A stretch of DNA of 64,000 nucleotides from Alphaproteobacteria bacterium casp-alpha6 (GCA_001510135.1 LFER01000045.1:91962-155961), one strand, 5' to 3'. Shown: positions 35,503 to 44,975, counted from the first letter of the stretch. Made by a program: numbers and translations. Notes: generated by a model not told the origin, from the sequence alone.

Positions 35503-36663
35503 TCATGCGGCCTCCATCAATGTTATTGCATCAGCGGCAATCATCCGTTCTTCCTTTGCCGGGATCGCCCAGGCTTTGACCTTGGAACTTTCTGCATGCA
35601 ACCGTGCTTCGTTACGGTGATTGGCATCAGGGTTCATGCGCACACCAGTCCATTCAAGGCCCCGCAAAATGCGTGCCCGCACCCCAAGAGCATTTTCCCC
35701 AATGCCGCCGGTAAAAGCAATGGCGTCAAGGCCTTCCATCGCCGCAATCAATGATCCTGCATGGCGCAGGGACCAATAACAGAAATGTTCAATGGCAAAG
35801 GCGCTGTCTGCGCTTGGGTCAAGCATGAGATTGCGCATGTCCGATTTCCCGCCTGAAAGGCCCAGCAGTCCGCTTTCGTGATTCAGGATCGCTTTGGTGC
35901 GGTCAAGTCCATTTTCTTCAACAAGACGCAGAACCGCATTGGCATCAATCCCACCTGAGCGTGTCCCCATCGTCAGCCCGTCAAGGGGCGAATAGCCCAT
36001 GGTTGTCGCAATCGATTGTCCATTGCGGATCGCACAAAGGCTTGCCCCGTTTCCAAGATGAAATGCCAAAAGGCGCGAGGGTAGCTTTTCTCCGGAAACC
36101 TCGGGCAGATAAGTCACCAAGGATGCATAAGACAGGCCATGAAACCCGTAGCGGCGAATTCCCTTGGTTTCCATCATGCGCGGGATGGCATATCGCGTTG
36201 CGACATCCGGATTAGTTGCGTGAAAAGACGTGTCAAAGCTTGCAAATTGGGGCAAATCGGGAGCGATCTGGCTCAGTGCGTCAATTGCGGCAAGGTTATG
36301 CGGGTTATGCAATGGCGCAAGAGGCGTGCAGTTGTAAATTTCTGAACGCACATCGGATGATATGCGCACCGGTGCAGTCAGTTTACGGCCCCCATGAACC
36401 ACACGGTGTGCGGCAGCCTTCATGTTTTTGATGGAATGTCCACGACGCTCCAAAGCAGCGATCACTGCGTTTAAAGCGGATTTATGGTCGATAAAAGGGG
36501 ATGTCTCTGTTTCACCTGCGATTGTCAGAAAAGAGGCGCCACCAATATTGGCGGCGATGCCTGATAACGTCTCGTTCAAATCCGCGGTGAAGACCGCGAA
36601 TTTGATAGAAGACGATCCGGCATTGATCACCAGAACAGAGTTATGACCCTCAGTTTTCCCCAC
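35503..36663 (-). CDS. ackA: Acetate kinase
   Basis: A 386-aa enzyme that interconverts acetyl phosphate and acetate with ATP gain. Signatures are VLVINAGSSSIKF near the start and FAFHLGNG-like LAFHLGNGASLCA, then GGIGENALGVR. GTG 36663 starts three bases after the xsc stop, which implies co-transcription as xsc-ackA. Acetyl phosphate from Xsc could thus be used for ATP (AckA) or acetyl-CoA (Pta). Confidence 0.93.
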   Translation of the reverse strand: MGKTEGHNSVLVINAGSSSIKFAVFTADLNETLSGIAANIGGASFLTIAGETETSPFIDHKSALNAVIAALERRGHSIKNMKAAAHRVVHGGRKLTAPVRISSDVRSEIYNCTPLAPLHNPHNLAAIDALSQIAPDLPQFASFDTSFHATNPDVATRYAIPRMMETKGIRRYGFHGLSYASLVTYLPEVSGEKLPSRLLAFHLGNGASLCAIRNGQSIATTMGYSPLDGLTMGTRSGGIDANAVLRLVEENGLDRTKAILNHESGLLGLSGGKSDMRNLMLDPSADSAFAIEHFCYWSLRHAGSLIAAMEGLDAIAFTGGIGENALGVRARILRGLEWTGVRMNPDANHRNEARLHAESSKVKAWAIPAKEERMIAADAITLMEAA

Positions 36664-36666
36664 GGG

Positions 36667-38442
36667 CTAGACAGTTTGAGGGATCATATCAGACGCGCTG
36701 ATTCCGGCGACTGCGACCGGTCGTTTCATCGCGTCCCGCCGGAACGGTTCTCCCAATTCTTGGTTGATCATTGCCTCGATCAATGTGGTCTTTCCATTTT
36801 GCATCTGATCGGTGATGGCCGTATTTAATGCATCGCGCAATTCGTCCATTGTACGGGCCTGCACGCCTTGCAATCCGCAAGCCTTTGCAATTCCAGCATA
36901 AGACACCTGTTCATCAAGTTCAGTCCCGACAAAATTATCGTCATACCACAGTGTTGAATTCCGCTTTTCCGCGCCCCATTGGTAATTACGGAACACCACC
37001 ATCGTAACAGGGGGCCATTCTTTACGCCCAATTGCAGTAAGTTCTGTGACAGCAATCCCAAAGGCGCCATCGCCTGCGAAACCAACGACCGGCATATCCG
37101 GACACCCAATCTTTGCCCCGATGATTGAGGGTAGCCCATAGCCACATGGCCCAAAAAGCCCTGGGGCCAAATATTTGCGCCCTGCTTCGAAGGTGGGGTA
37201 GGCATTGCCAATCGCACAGTTATTTCCAATGTCAGAACTGATGATGGCCTCTTTTGGTAATGCGCTTTGTATCGCGCGCCATGCCATACGGGGGCTCATC
37301 CATTCAGGTTTGTCTGCGCGGGCACGTTGGTTCCAAGTGGTCCCGGGATCATCGTCTTCGTGATCCATGCTGGAAAGCTGTTGGGCCCACTGAGATTTGG
37401 TCTGGCTGATACGCGCTTTGCGCTCTTCGCGTCCGTGGTCTCCGGCGTTGTCTGATAGGCGCTCTAAAAGCGACACTGCAACTTTTTTTGCATCTCCTAC
37501 GATCCCAACGGAGACTTTCTTGGTCAACCCGATGCGATCAGGGTTGATGTCCACCTGAATGATTTTGGCGTTCTTGGGCCAGTAATCAATGCCGTATCCG
37601 GGCAAAGTTGAAAACGGATTGAGCCGCGTACCAAGACAGAGTACGACATCGGCCTGAGCGATCAGTTCCATTCCGGCTTTGGATCCGTTGTACCCCAGAG
37701 GCCCCGCAAAAAGAGGATGCGAACCGGGGAAAGCGTCATTATGCTGATATCCTACGCAGACGGGAGCATCGAGCCGTTCAGCAAGCTTCATCGTCTCTGG
37801 AATGGCCCCTGCAAGCACGACACCCGCACCATTAAGGATGACAGGAGAAGCCGCTTTGCTGAGCAGGTCGGCAGCTTTTTCCAAAGCATCATCCCCACCT
37901 CCCGGACGTTCAAACGCCACAATTTCAGGAAGATCAATATCAATGACCTGCGTCCAGAAATCGCGCGGCATATTGATTTGGGCCGGCGCGGATGCGCGTT
38001 TTGCATTCATGATCACGCGGTTTAAAACCTCCGCGACGCGGGTAGGATCACGCACCTCTTCTTGATAGGCAACCATATCCTTGAAAAGCGCCATTTGCTC
38101 GACCTCTTGAAAACCGCCCTGTCCGATGGTCTTATTTGCGGCCTGCGGAGTTACCAGCAAAAGCGGCGTGTGGTTCCAATAGGCGGTTTTTACGGCGGTG
38201 ACAAAGTTTGTGATCCCAGGTCCATTTTGGGCAATCATCATGCTCATTTTACCGCTGGCGCGCGTGTAACCATCCGCCATCATCCCACCGGAGCCTTCAT
38301 GGGCGCAGTCCCAAAACATAATCCCAGCCTTGGGGAAAAGATCAGAAATTGGCATAAAGGCGGATCCGATAATTCCAAAAGCATGTTCAATTCCATGCAT
38401 TTGCAGCGTTTTGACAAAGGCTTCTTCGGTCGTCATTTTCAT
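36667..38442 (-). CDS. xsc: Sulfoacetaldehyde acetyltransferase
   Basis: A 591-aa TPP enzyme that cleaves sulfoacetaldehyde with phosphate to acetyl phosphate and sulfite, the key desulfonation step. The TPP-activating Glu is E49 (DCAHEGSGG). The TPP/Mg motif is GDGAFGIAVTELTAIGRKEW with the downstream NYQWGAEKRN. The start of the protein (EEAFVKTLQMHGIEHAFGI) is typical of Xsc rather than acetolactate synthase. ATG 38442 has AGGAG ten bases upstream. A TauR-type operator lies 89-121 bp upstream. Confidence 0.96.
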   Translation of the reverse strand: MKMTTEEAFVKTLQMHGIEHAFGIIGSAFMPISDLFPKAGIMFWDCAHEGSGGMMADGYTRASGKMSMMIAQNGPGITNFVTAVKTAYWNHTPLLLVTPQAANKTIGQGGFQEVEQMALFKDMVAYQEEVRDPTRVAEVLNRVIMNAKRASAPAQINMPRDFWTQVIDIDLPEIVAFERPGGGDDALEKAADLLSKAASPVILNGAGVVLAGAIPETMKLAERLDAPVCVGYQHNDAFPGSHPLFAGPLGYNGSKAGMELIAQADVVLCLGTRLNPFSTLPGYGIDYWPKNAKIIQVDINPDRIGLTKKVSVGIVGDAKKVAVSLLERLSDNAGDHGREERKARISQTKSQWAQQLSSMDHEDDDPGTTWNQRARADKPEWMSPRMAWRAIQSALPKEAIISSDIGNNCAIGNAYPTFEAGRKYLAPGLFGPCGYGLPSIIGAKIGCPDMPVVGFAGDGAFGIAVTELTAIGRKEWPPVTMVVFRNYQWGAEKRNSTLWYDDNFVGTELDEQVSYAGIAKACGLQGVQARTMDELRDALNTAITDQMQNGKTTLIEAMINQELGEPFRRDAMKRPVAVAGISASDMIPQTV

Positions 38443-38530
38443 GGCTAATTGGCTCCTGATAAAGGGTGGTCGGGTGCTGAAAGGACCAACGCACTTGTTT
38501 TGATCTGTTTACCAAGAGAAGGGGTTTTTT

Positions 38531-38563
38531 ATAGGGCCAGATTTAGCTGCAGAATAGGTCCAA
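38531..38563 (-). promoter_or_regulatory. TauR operator upstream of xsc
   Basis: On the minus strand two direct half-sites, TTGGACCTAT and CTGGCCCTAT, are repeated at a 23-bp period. The tpa promoter carries the same arrangement with the same spacing and a 13-bp identical block (ATAGGGCCAGATT on +). Rhodobacter capsulatus TauR is known to bind CTGGAC-containing direct repeats, so this is very likely the activator site. Confidence 0.75.
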
Positions 38564-38583
38564 AAAATACGCTATAGCTGGCA

Positions 38584-40044
38584 TCAGACTTTTTTGACGG
38601 CATCCGCAATATTTGCAATCCCCTGTTCAATCAAAGAGGCTGGGATCGATGAATACGCGATGCGGTAATAATCTGTTGGTTTGTGTTCTTCGCTGAAGAA
38701 AGACTGCCCCGGCTCAATGAACGTGCTGGAACTGCGCAATTTTTCCGCCAAATCTTGGGTATCCGTTCCATTTGGCGCGCGCATCCAGAAAGAAGAACCG
38801 CCATGCGCCCCTTTGCCGGCAATTTGAAGCTCATGTTTGAGAATGGCGGATTCCATGACCGCGCGTCTGTTGCGATAGGTCGTCGCCAGACGCTTTACCA
38901 TCGCGTCATAATGACCAAGGCTCAGGAAATACGCTGCAGTCCTTTGAATATGTCCCGGAGGATGGCGCAATATACTGGCGCGCAGGGCTCGGGCCTCTTT
39001 GATAAAAGGCTGCGAACCGACAAGATAACCCAAGCGAAGTCCCGGAAAAAGTGATTTTGAAAAAGACCCTACGTAGATAACCCGCCCGTCTTGATCAAGT
39101 GATTTGAGAGATGGAGAGGGTGCCGCGAGAAACGACATTTCAAACTCGTAGTCATCTTCGACGATGATCGCGTCCAACTCTTTTGCCCGCGCCAAAAGTG
39201 CTTTGCGGCGTGTCATTGGCATTGTGGCGGTTGTGGGGCATTGATGGCTCGGCGTTGAAAAAATCACATTTGTATCGTCTGGAATTTGTTCGGGTGGCAT
39301 GCCATCGTCATCGACATCGATCGGGACCACACCACATCTTGAGTGCGCCAAAATATCACGAAGTGCCGGATAACAGGGGTTTTCTATGACCGCACTGCGA
39401 CCTTTGCCAAGCAATATTTGTGTCGCCAACCAAAGGGCGTTTTGCGCCCCTAAGGTCACCAGAATTTCGTTTTCTCCTGCCAGAATGCCTCGGCGAGGCA
39501 GTGTATGTCGCGCAATAAATTCCACCAGTTCAGGGTCGTCTTGGTCAAAATAATCTGCTGTGAGAGGCGCAAAGTTTTTTGCGCCCAGGGCCTGATGCGC
39601 ACAGAGCCGCCAGTTTGCGTGGTCAAAAAGCGTTGGGTCAGTCTGTCCATAAATAAAGCAATATTTATATTTCGCCCAATCGGCGGGTTTTTGTAACGTC
39701 ATGGTTTCGGAGAATTTTGTAGAAATGGCCCGATTCCAATCGACTGTTTCTGATCTTTGCATGTCTTGCGCAAATGTAGGAGCATCGGGTGCGCCCTCTG
39801 AAACATAATATCCAGAACGCCCTCTGGAAGTCAGGTAATCATTGGCCAGTAATTCTGTATAGGCCAGTGTTATTGTAATGCGGCTTACACCGAGATGATC
39901 CGCCAATTTACGAGAGGAGGGCAACTTTTCACCCTTTTGAAATCTGCCGGATAGGATGCCCTGTGCTACAATCTGCTGAATGCGAGATTGTAGTGTTCCC
40001 TGCTTATCCGGGTTCAGAAAGAATGATTCGACAGGAATAGCCAT
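38584..40044 (-). CDS. tauR: TauR, MocR-type regulator of taurine genes
   Basis: A 486-aa GntR/MocR regulator. A winged helix at about 15-80 (LPSSRKLADHLGVSRITI) is followed by an aminotransferase-fold effector domain with the PLP lysine in YVGSFSKSLFPGLRLGY. It should sense taurine through PLP and activate xsc and tpa. It lies just upstream of xsc on the same strand, with a 140-bp spacer that contains the operator. ATG 40044 has no clear ribosome site, and a 22-bp-period direct repeat lies 13 bp upstream, suggesting autoregulation. Confidence 0.9.
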   Translation of the reverse strand: MAIPVESFFLNPDKQGTLQSRIQQIVAQGILSGRFQKGEKLPSSRKLADHLGVSRITITLAYTELLANDYLTSRGRSGYYVSEGAPDAPTFAQDMQRSETVDWNRAISTKFSETMTLQKPADWAKYKYCFIYGQTDPTLFDHANWRLCAHQALGAKNFAPLTADYFDQDDPELVEFIARHTLPRRGILAGENEILVTLGAQNALWLATQILLGKGRSAVIENPCYPALRDILAHSRCGVVPIDVDDDGMPPEQIPDDTNVIFSTPSHQCPTTATMPMTRRKALLARAKELDAIIVEDDYEFEMSFLAAPSPSLKSLDQDGRVIYVGSFSKSLFPGLRLGYLVGSQPFIKEARALRASILRHPPGHIQRTAAYFLSLGHYDAMVKRLATTYRNRRAVMESAILKHELQIAGKGAHGGSSFWMRAPNGTDTQDLAEKLRSSSTFIEPGQSFFSEEHKPTDYYRIAYSSIPASLIEQGIANIADAVKKV

Positions 40045-40056
40045 GACACGTTGTAA

Positions 40057-40088
40057 CTGGCATTAATATGTTGGTAAACTGGCATTAA
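40057..40088. promoter_or_regulatory. CTGGCATTAA direct repeats upstream of tauR
   Basis: CTGGCATTAA occurs at 40057-40066 and again at 40079-40088, both on the + strand, with a 22-bp period. The half-site resembles the CTGGCCCTAT/TTGGACTTAA boxes of xsc and tpa. It is oriented away from tauR and so close to its ATG that binding would block transcription. TauR autoregulation is inferred. Confidence 0.6.
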
Positions 40089-40348
40089 TGTTGTGATTGA
40101 TGCAAATGCATGATGCACGACTAAGGTGTGGGAGTTGAAAGTTAAGCTAAATTTGATGAACATTGATAATATAAAAAAAATACTTTAATTCTGAAAATTG
40201 AAAATTTATTTTGATTTAAGTTTAACGAACATTTGAACTATATCATTGCTCTATTGATTTGATTTGACGCAAATCTGTAATTATTATATAAGGCGATCGC
40301 TTTATTTCGATGTTTCCTGAAAAGATTTTAAATAACCATTGGTGGTCC
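40089..40348. other. AT-rich intergenic region
   Basis: About 260 bp, very rich in A and T, between the tauR operator and the XRE regulator. I see no gene, RNA or clear promoter pair. It probably holds the promoters of tauR (left) and the XRE gene (right). Confidence 0.6.
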
Positions 40349-41158
40349 ATGTCCGTGAATTTGATATTTAGTAAAAATTTGAGACTTTTATGCAAGGGGC
40401 GGGGTTCGATTTCTCAAGTGGCTGGGGACCTCGGCATCAGCCGTGTTCAGATGAACCGTATTCTGAATGGAGAAAGCTTTCCCAAGCCGGGTCTGCTGAA
40501 CCGAATTTGTGATATGTTTGATGTTGATGGGCGCATATTGCTCCAGCCATTGGCCGATGTCCGTCAATCGGCGTCAGGAAATCTGCCAAACAATAAAGCG
40601 GCCCAGAACGCTTTGGACTTTGCAATGTTTGGCAACGACTTTGTCGTAGGACAAGAAATTGCGCATTTGTTGCCTGATGGACTTTTTCTGAGCATTCGGA
40701 AGACGGAGGGGACTGACGATTATTTTTCGGTTGTTATGGCACAAATGAAATCAATTGACGGAAAACGCGTCATTAAAGGATATCTCCCTCCGGGAGAGGG
40801 GATGCGCCGCAGGGACCTTGGTCCTTTTCGGCTCAGAGAATTCCGTGGCATTGGTTTGACGACTGCGAAGGGCATTGTTGTATTATGGTCTAGCCTACAG
40901 CCCACATTGACGTTGGGGGCAACTTTTTACTCATTTCGCTATTTTGCATCCAATCGTTTGCTACCAGGGTATCGGGTTGTTTTTACCGATAAGACAATGG
41001 CAGAATTAAAGTTGGCACCGATGGTGTTGGAACCCATAGAGCCGGCGCACAAAGCGATACTGTCGGCGGGGCGGTTGGTCGGGGTGCGACGTGGTGATGA
41101 ATTGCCACAAAAATACATGACTTATTTTAACAATCCGGCCGAGGCTTGGATCGACTGA
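40349..41158 (+). CDS. XRE-family HTH regulator with unknown C-terminal domain
   Basis: A 269-aa protein from ATG 40349; an earlier ATG at 40310 would add 13 residues. The N-terminal HTH (about residues 12-60) reads ISQVAGDLGISRVQMNRILNG, a typical Cro/C1 helix-turn-helix. Residues 90-269 do not match a domain I recognise; they are rich in beta-like stretches and contain RRRDLGPFRLREFRG and a late AHKAILSAGRL. It sits inside the taurine island between tauR and tpa, so a regulatory role there is plausible but unproven. Confidence 0.75.
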   Translation: MSVNLIFSKNLRLLCKGRGSISQVAGDLGISRVQMNRILNGESFPKPGLLNRICDMFDVDGRILLQPLADVRQSASGNLPNNKAAQNALDFAMFGNDFVVGQEIAHLLPDGLFLSIRKTEGTDDYFSVVMAQMKSIDGKRVIKGYLPPGEGMRRRDLGPFRLREFRGIGLTTAKGIVVLWSSLQPTLTLGATFYSFRYFASNRLLPGYRVVFTDKTMAELKLAPMVLEPIEPAHKAILSAGRLVGVRRGDELPQKYMTYFNNPAEAWID

Positions 41159-41265
41159 CTTAATAGTGAAAGCCCTGTGATTTTGCTGGCAAAGTCAAAG
41201 GTTGCCAAGCATCGATTTTTTTACCCGAAACATCGATAAAAACTTACTCATGCTTTGATAAAATT

Positions 41266-41291
41266 GCCCAGCTGCAAGCCTGCAACTGGGC
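41266..41291 (-). terminator. Probable terminator of tpa
   Basis: Stem GCCCAG-c-TGCA / TGCA-a-CTGGGC with loop AGCC, one internal mismatch, followed on the minus strand by AATTTTATC. It lies 38 bp past the tpa stop. The T tract is short. Confidence 0.5.
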
Positions 41292-41329
41292 GAGTGTGTA
41301 TCGTTTTTTTATCGCACAGGCGGTTCAGA

Positions 41330-42715
41330 TTACGAAAATACGCGGGACAGTGCTTGATCAACGGCATCCGTAATGGCGTCTATATCATCCGTTGTGGCGA
41401 TTAGAGCGGGGCTGAAGCACAAAGTATTGTTGTACCCGGGTAAGGATCTGTTGGTTGCCCCGATGACAACGCCCTGAGCCATACAATCAGCAACAACAGC
41501 CTGTACCATTTTTTCTTCTGCGGGTTCCTTGGTTGTGCGATCTTTAACAAGCTCAGCGCCACAAAACAGACCAGCGCCGCGCACGTCACCAATCACGCTG
41601 TGTTTTTCGGCCAACGCGTCAAGATTGCCAATCAATCTTTTCCCCATATTCAGAGTATTTTCCAATAATCCTTCGTCTTCGATGATGCGCATATTCTCCA
41701 GAGCCGCAGCCGGACCCGCGGTACATCCACCAAAGGTCGAAATATCACGGAAATAATTCAACGGGTCGGAAGCATCGTCTTTGAACATTGAAAAGACTTC
41801 TTCGGTCGTGACGAGGCAGGCGATCGCTGCATATCCAGAAGCTACGCCTTTGGCCATTGTAACCATATCCGGTTTTACACCGAAGTTCTGATACCCAAAC
41901 CAAGTTCCGGTGCGTCCAATGCCGCAGACGACTTCGTCAATATGCAAAAGCACATCGTATTTTTTGCAAATTTCCTGAACACGTTCCCAATAACCCGGTG
42001 GCGGTGTGATGACGCCCCCACCAGCGGTCACCGGTTCAAGGCAAAGCGCGCCAACGGTGTCTGGACCTTCGGCGAGAATGACTTCTTCGATCGCATCGGC
42101 TGCGCGTTGTCCATATGCCTCCCCCGTCAGGTCCCATTGTGCGCGATATTCAAGGCAATGGGGTACCCGCACGAATCCCGGTGCAAAGGGCCCGTATTGA
42201 GCATTGCGTTCGTCTTGTCCCCCAGCAGAAAGGGCACCTATGGTTGTTCCATGGTAATCGCGGTCGCGGTAAAGCACTTTGTATTTCTTGCCGCCATACC
42301 GTTTATGCGCAATCTGGCGCACCATCTTGAACGCCTTTTCATTCGCTTCAGAACCAGAATTGCAATAATAAACGCGTGAAAGACCTGGCATTTTCTCTAA
42401 AAGCTTTTCCGAGAACAGTGCTCCGGGAATGGATCCTGCCGAACCAGCAAAATAGTTGAGCTTGATCAGTTGATCGCGCACGGCATTGGCGATGCTTTCG
42501 CGCCCGTATCCAACGTTTACGGTCCACACACCGCCGGATACAGCGTCCAGATGTTCCTTGCCCTTTTGATCCCAAACCCGCATGCCTTTGCCTTCGACGA
42601 TGACGCGCGGTTCACCGGTTTCAAATGGCTTGTGCTGAGTGAGGTGATGCCAGATGTGTTCTCTGTCGAGCTCCACAATTCTGGAAATATCATTTTCACG
42701 AATGCCGCCGTCCAT
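41330..42715 (-). CDS. tpa: Taurine:pyruvate aminotransferase
   Basis: A 461-aa class III PLP aminotransferase that turns taurine into sulfoacetaldehyde with pyruvate as acceptor. The PLP lysine is K289 (MAKGVASGY), preceded by the HIDEVVCGIGRTG motif. The N-terminal part (GVWTVNVGYGRESIANAVRD) is typical of Tpa. ATG 42715 has GAGGA seven bases upstream. A TauR-type operator lies 82-114 bp upstream, in the region shared with divergent tauABC. Confidence 0.93.
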   Translation of the reverse strand: MDGGIRENDISRIVELDREHIWHHLTQHKPFETGEPRVIVEGKGMRVWDQKGKEHLDAVSGGVWTVNVGYGRESIANAVRDQLIKLNYFAGSAGSIPGALFSEKLLEKMPGLSRVYYCNSGSEANEKAFKMVRQIAHKRYGGKKYKVLYRDRDYHGTTIGALSAGGQDERNAQYGPFAPGFVRVPHCLEYRAQWDLTGEAYGQRAADAIEEVILAEGPDTVGALCLEPVTAGGGVITPPPGYWERVQEICKKYDVLLHIDEVVCGIGRTGTWFGYQNFGVKPDMVTMAKGVASGYAAIACLVTTEEVFSMFKDDASDPLNYFRDISTFGGCTAGPAAALENMRIIEDEGLLENTLNMGKRLIGNLDALAEKHSVIGDVRGAGLFCGAELVKDRTTKEPAEEKMVQAVVADCMAQGVVIGATNRSLPGYNNTLCFSPALIATTDDIDAITDAVDQALSRVFS

Positions 42716-43068
42716 GGTTTTTCCTCTTAGATTTTGGAAATAGGTTTTAGGCGCTAAGCGCCTTTTCTAATCTGAGCCGCATTTATTGGCGATTCAATAG
42801 GGCCAGATTGGTCTCTATGTTAAGTCCAAATTTTTGGGGGCTGCCTTCATAGCAGTACCTTCGGTCAATTAACTCACTGATTTTAATTATTTTTAGCCCT
42901 GCAGGCCTGAGCAGCGCTTAAAAACCCCTTGAAATGCACTCGTAGAAAAACATTGATGGTGAAAATAATTTAGGCTGGTATGCCGGAGAGTAGGGGCATC
43001 CTGAAGGTGTTGTTGGTTTGGGCGGATACCAAACCCACGAGAAAAACGAAAAACTGGGAGAGTTTTAC
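42716..43068. other. Divergent tpa/tauA control region
   Basis: About 350 bp without a gene. The left third contains the TauR-type operator (42797-42829). The right part runs to the tauA ribosome site (GGGAG at 43056) and shows no second clear TauR box, so the one operator may serve both directions. Confidence 0.6.
42797..42829 (-). promoter_or_regulatory. TauR operator upstream of tpa (and tauABC)
   Basis: Minus-strand half-sites TTGGACTTAA and CTGGCCCTAT at a 23-bp period. The near half-site is identical to that of xsc and the far one differs in two bases. The distance to the start codon (82 bp from the near box) also matches xsc (89 bp). Confidence 0.75.
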
Positions 43069-44076
43069 ATGAATTTAAAGTCTAAGTTAATGGCAGGCGT
43101 ATCTGCCGCCACAGTCGCACTGAGCGCTCAGGCGGTTCTTGCCGGTGGACATGGGGAAATTACAGTTGCGTATTTCCTCGAATGGCCAATGCCTTTTGAA
43201 TATGCAAAACAATTGGGAACTTATGACGAGGAACTTGGCGTCAAGGTGAACTGGGTGAGCTTTGAGTCTGGGGTGAAAATGTCTGCCGCAATGGCTTCAG
43301 GTGACGTTCATCTGTCCGTAAGCCAAGGCGTGCCGCCTTTCGTCGTTGCAACGTCTGCAGGACAAGATCTTCAAATCCTTGATGTTGCGGTCAGTTATGC
43401 GGACAATGATAACTGCGTTGTGCGCAGCGAACTTGAGATCGACAAAAACAGCACCGCGGAATTGGCAGGTAAAAAAGTGGCTGTACCGCTCGGTACTGCG
43501 GCGCATTACGGTTTCCTGAAACAAATGTCGCATTTTGGTGTTGATGTGGGCAGCATGGAAGTTGTCGACATGGACCCACCGGATGGCGCCGCTGCCATTG
43601 CGCAGGGTGCCGTTGATATGTTCTGTGGCTGGGGTGGATCACTGCGTCGCGCGAAAGAACACGGTAACGTGCTTTTGACAGGTGCTGAAAAAACCGACCT
43701 TGGTATTCTAGTTTTTGATGTCACCTCGGGCCCTGCGGCTTGGGTTGCAGAAAACAGCGAGCTGGTCGCTAAATTCCTTAAGGTGACTGCCGATGCCAAT
43801 GCCATGTGGGCGGATGAAGCCAATCATGCAAAAATGCTTCCGCTGATTGCAAAAGATGCCGGTATGGATGAGGCAGCAACAGCTGACACCATGGCAACAT
43901 TTGTCTTTCCGACAGTGGATAGTCAGCTTTCCGAAAAATGGCTGGGAGGCAATGCGCAGACCTTTATGAAAGGTGTCGCGGACGTCTTTGTCGGAGCAGG
44001 AAGCATCGACTCCGCGCTCGATAGTTATGCTGGCAACGTGAATACAGGTCCTTTGGCAGCTGCTAAAGATATGTAA
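43069..44076 (+). CDS. tauA: Taurine ABC transporter substrate-binding protein
   Basis: A 335-aa periplasmic binding protein of the NMT1/TauA type. The signal peptide covers residues 1-25 (cleavage near AVLAGGHG). The mature part begins ITVAYFLEWPMPFEYAK. Motifs such as VAVPLGTAAHYGFL belong to the taurine/sulfonate group. ATG 43069 has GGGAG eight bases upstream. A stable hairpin after the stop may set TauA above TauBC. Confidence 0.93.
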   Translation: MNLKSKLMAGVSAATVALSAQAVLAGGHGEITVAYFLEWPMPFEYAKQLGTYDEELGVKVNWVSFESGVKMSAAMASGDVHLSVSQGVPPFVVATSAGQDLQILDVAVSYADNDNCVVRSELEIDKNSTAELAGKKVAVPLGTAAHYGFLKQMSHFGVDVGSMEVVDMDPPDGAAAIAQGAVDMFCGWGGSLRRAKEHGNVLLTGAEKTDLGILVFDVTSGPAAWVAENSELVAKFLKVTADANAMWADEANHAKMLPLIAKDAGMDEAATADTMATFVFPTVDSQLSEKWLGGNAQTFMKGVADVFVGAGSIDSALDSYAGNVNTGPLAAAKDM

Positions 44077-44088
44077 ACCAACATCAGA

Positions 44089-44113
44089 GGGCCGATAACT
44101 TCGGCCCGCTTTT
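44089..44113 (+). terminator. Intercistronic hairpin between tauA and tauB
   Basis: Perfect 7-bp stem GGGCCGA/TCGGCCC, loop TAACT, then GCTTTTG. The short T tract suggests partial termination or 3' protection of the tauA message, common after binding-protein genes. Confidence 0.6.
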
Positions 44114-44165
44114 GTCGTATCGATTAAACGAAATTCCGATTTAATGAAAAGAAAGAAAGGCAGCG

Positions 44166-44975
44166 ATGACAGGTCTGTCCATTGATAATATTTCGATGCG
44201 TTTTGATTTGCCTAATGGGGGAAGTGTGCAAGCCTTGCAGGATGTATCGCTTGACCTGAAAGCCGGCGAACTGATGTCTGTTCTTGGTCCCTCTGGCTGT
44301 GGCAAAACAACTTTACTGAATATTATTGCGGGCTTTTTAACAGCAACGAACGGGCAAATTATTTTAAACGGTGAAAAGGTCAACGGTCCAAGCGCTGAGC
44401 GCGGTATGGTTTTTCAACAGGGCGCTTTGTTCGAATGGATGAGCGTGCGAGATAATGTTGGTTTCGGACCTAAAATGAAAGGGGTAAGACCCTCTGACGC
44501 CCGCGAAACTGTTGATCATTTACTGGACATCGTCGGTTTGCAGGATTTCAAAGAAAAAGCTATCTATGAACTTTCCGGCGGGATGCAGCAACGGGTCGCT
44601 TTGGCTCGGTGCTTGGCGAATGATCCCGACGTCATTCTTATGGATGAACCTCTTGGCGCCTTGGACGCTTTGACGCGCGAGAAGATGCAATCTCTCGTCC
44701 TAAAACTCTGGAAAGAAACCGGAAAAACGATAATTTTGATCACTCATTCGGTTGAAGAAGCGCTCTTACTCGGAGAGCGGCTTCTGGTCATGGCGCCCAG
44801 ACCTGGGCGTATTCATAAGGAATACCGGTTGCCTTTTGCTGATCTTGGTGTAGGCGCGGATTTGCGAGAGGTGAAAAAACATCCAGACTACGCAGTGAAA
44901 CGCGAAGAGATTTTAGAGATGATCTGGAATATGGAAGAAGAAATCATGGGACGCACGGAGGTTGCGGGCGCATGA
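44166..44975 (+). CDS. tauB: Taurine ABC transporter ATP-binding protein
   Basis: A 269-aa ABC ATPase with Walker A at 41-49 (GPSGCGKTT), signature LSGGMQQRVALARCL, Walker B VILMDEPLGALD and the H-loop ITHSVEEA. Its stop overlaps the tauC start by four bases. It energises import through TauC. Confidence 0.94.
   Translation: MTGLSIDNISMRFDLPNGGSVQALQDVSLDLKAGELMSVLGPSGCGKTTLLNIIAGFLTATNGQIILNGEKVNGPSAERGMVFQQGALFEWMSVRDNVGFGPKMKGVRPSDARETVDHLLDIVGLQDFKEKAIYELSGGMQQRVALARCLANDPDVILMDEPLGALDALTREKMQSLVLKLWKETGKTIILITHSVEEALLLGERLLVMAPRPGRIHKEYRLPFADLGVGADLREVKKHPDYAVKREEILEMIWNMEEEIMGRTEVAGA

Noticed and set aside
34613..35506. 297-codon open frame antisense to pta
   Set aside because: Ser/Ala/Arg-rich composition typical of an antisense shadow; pta has clear motifs.
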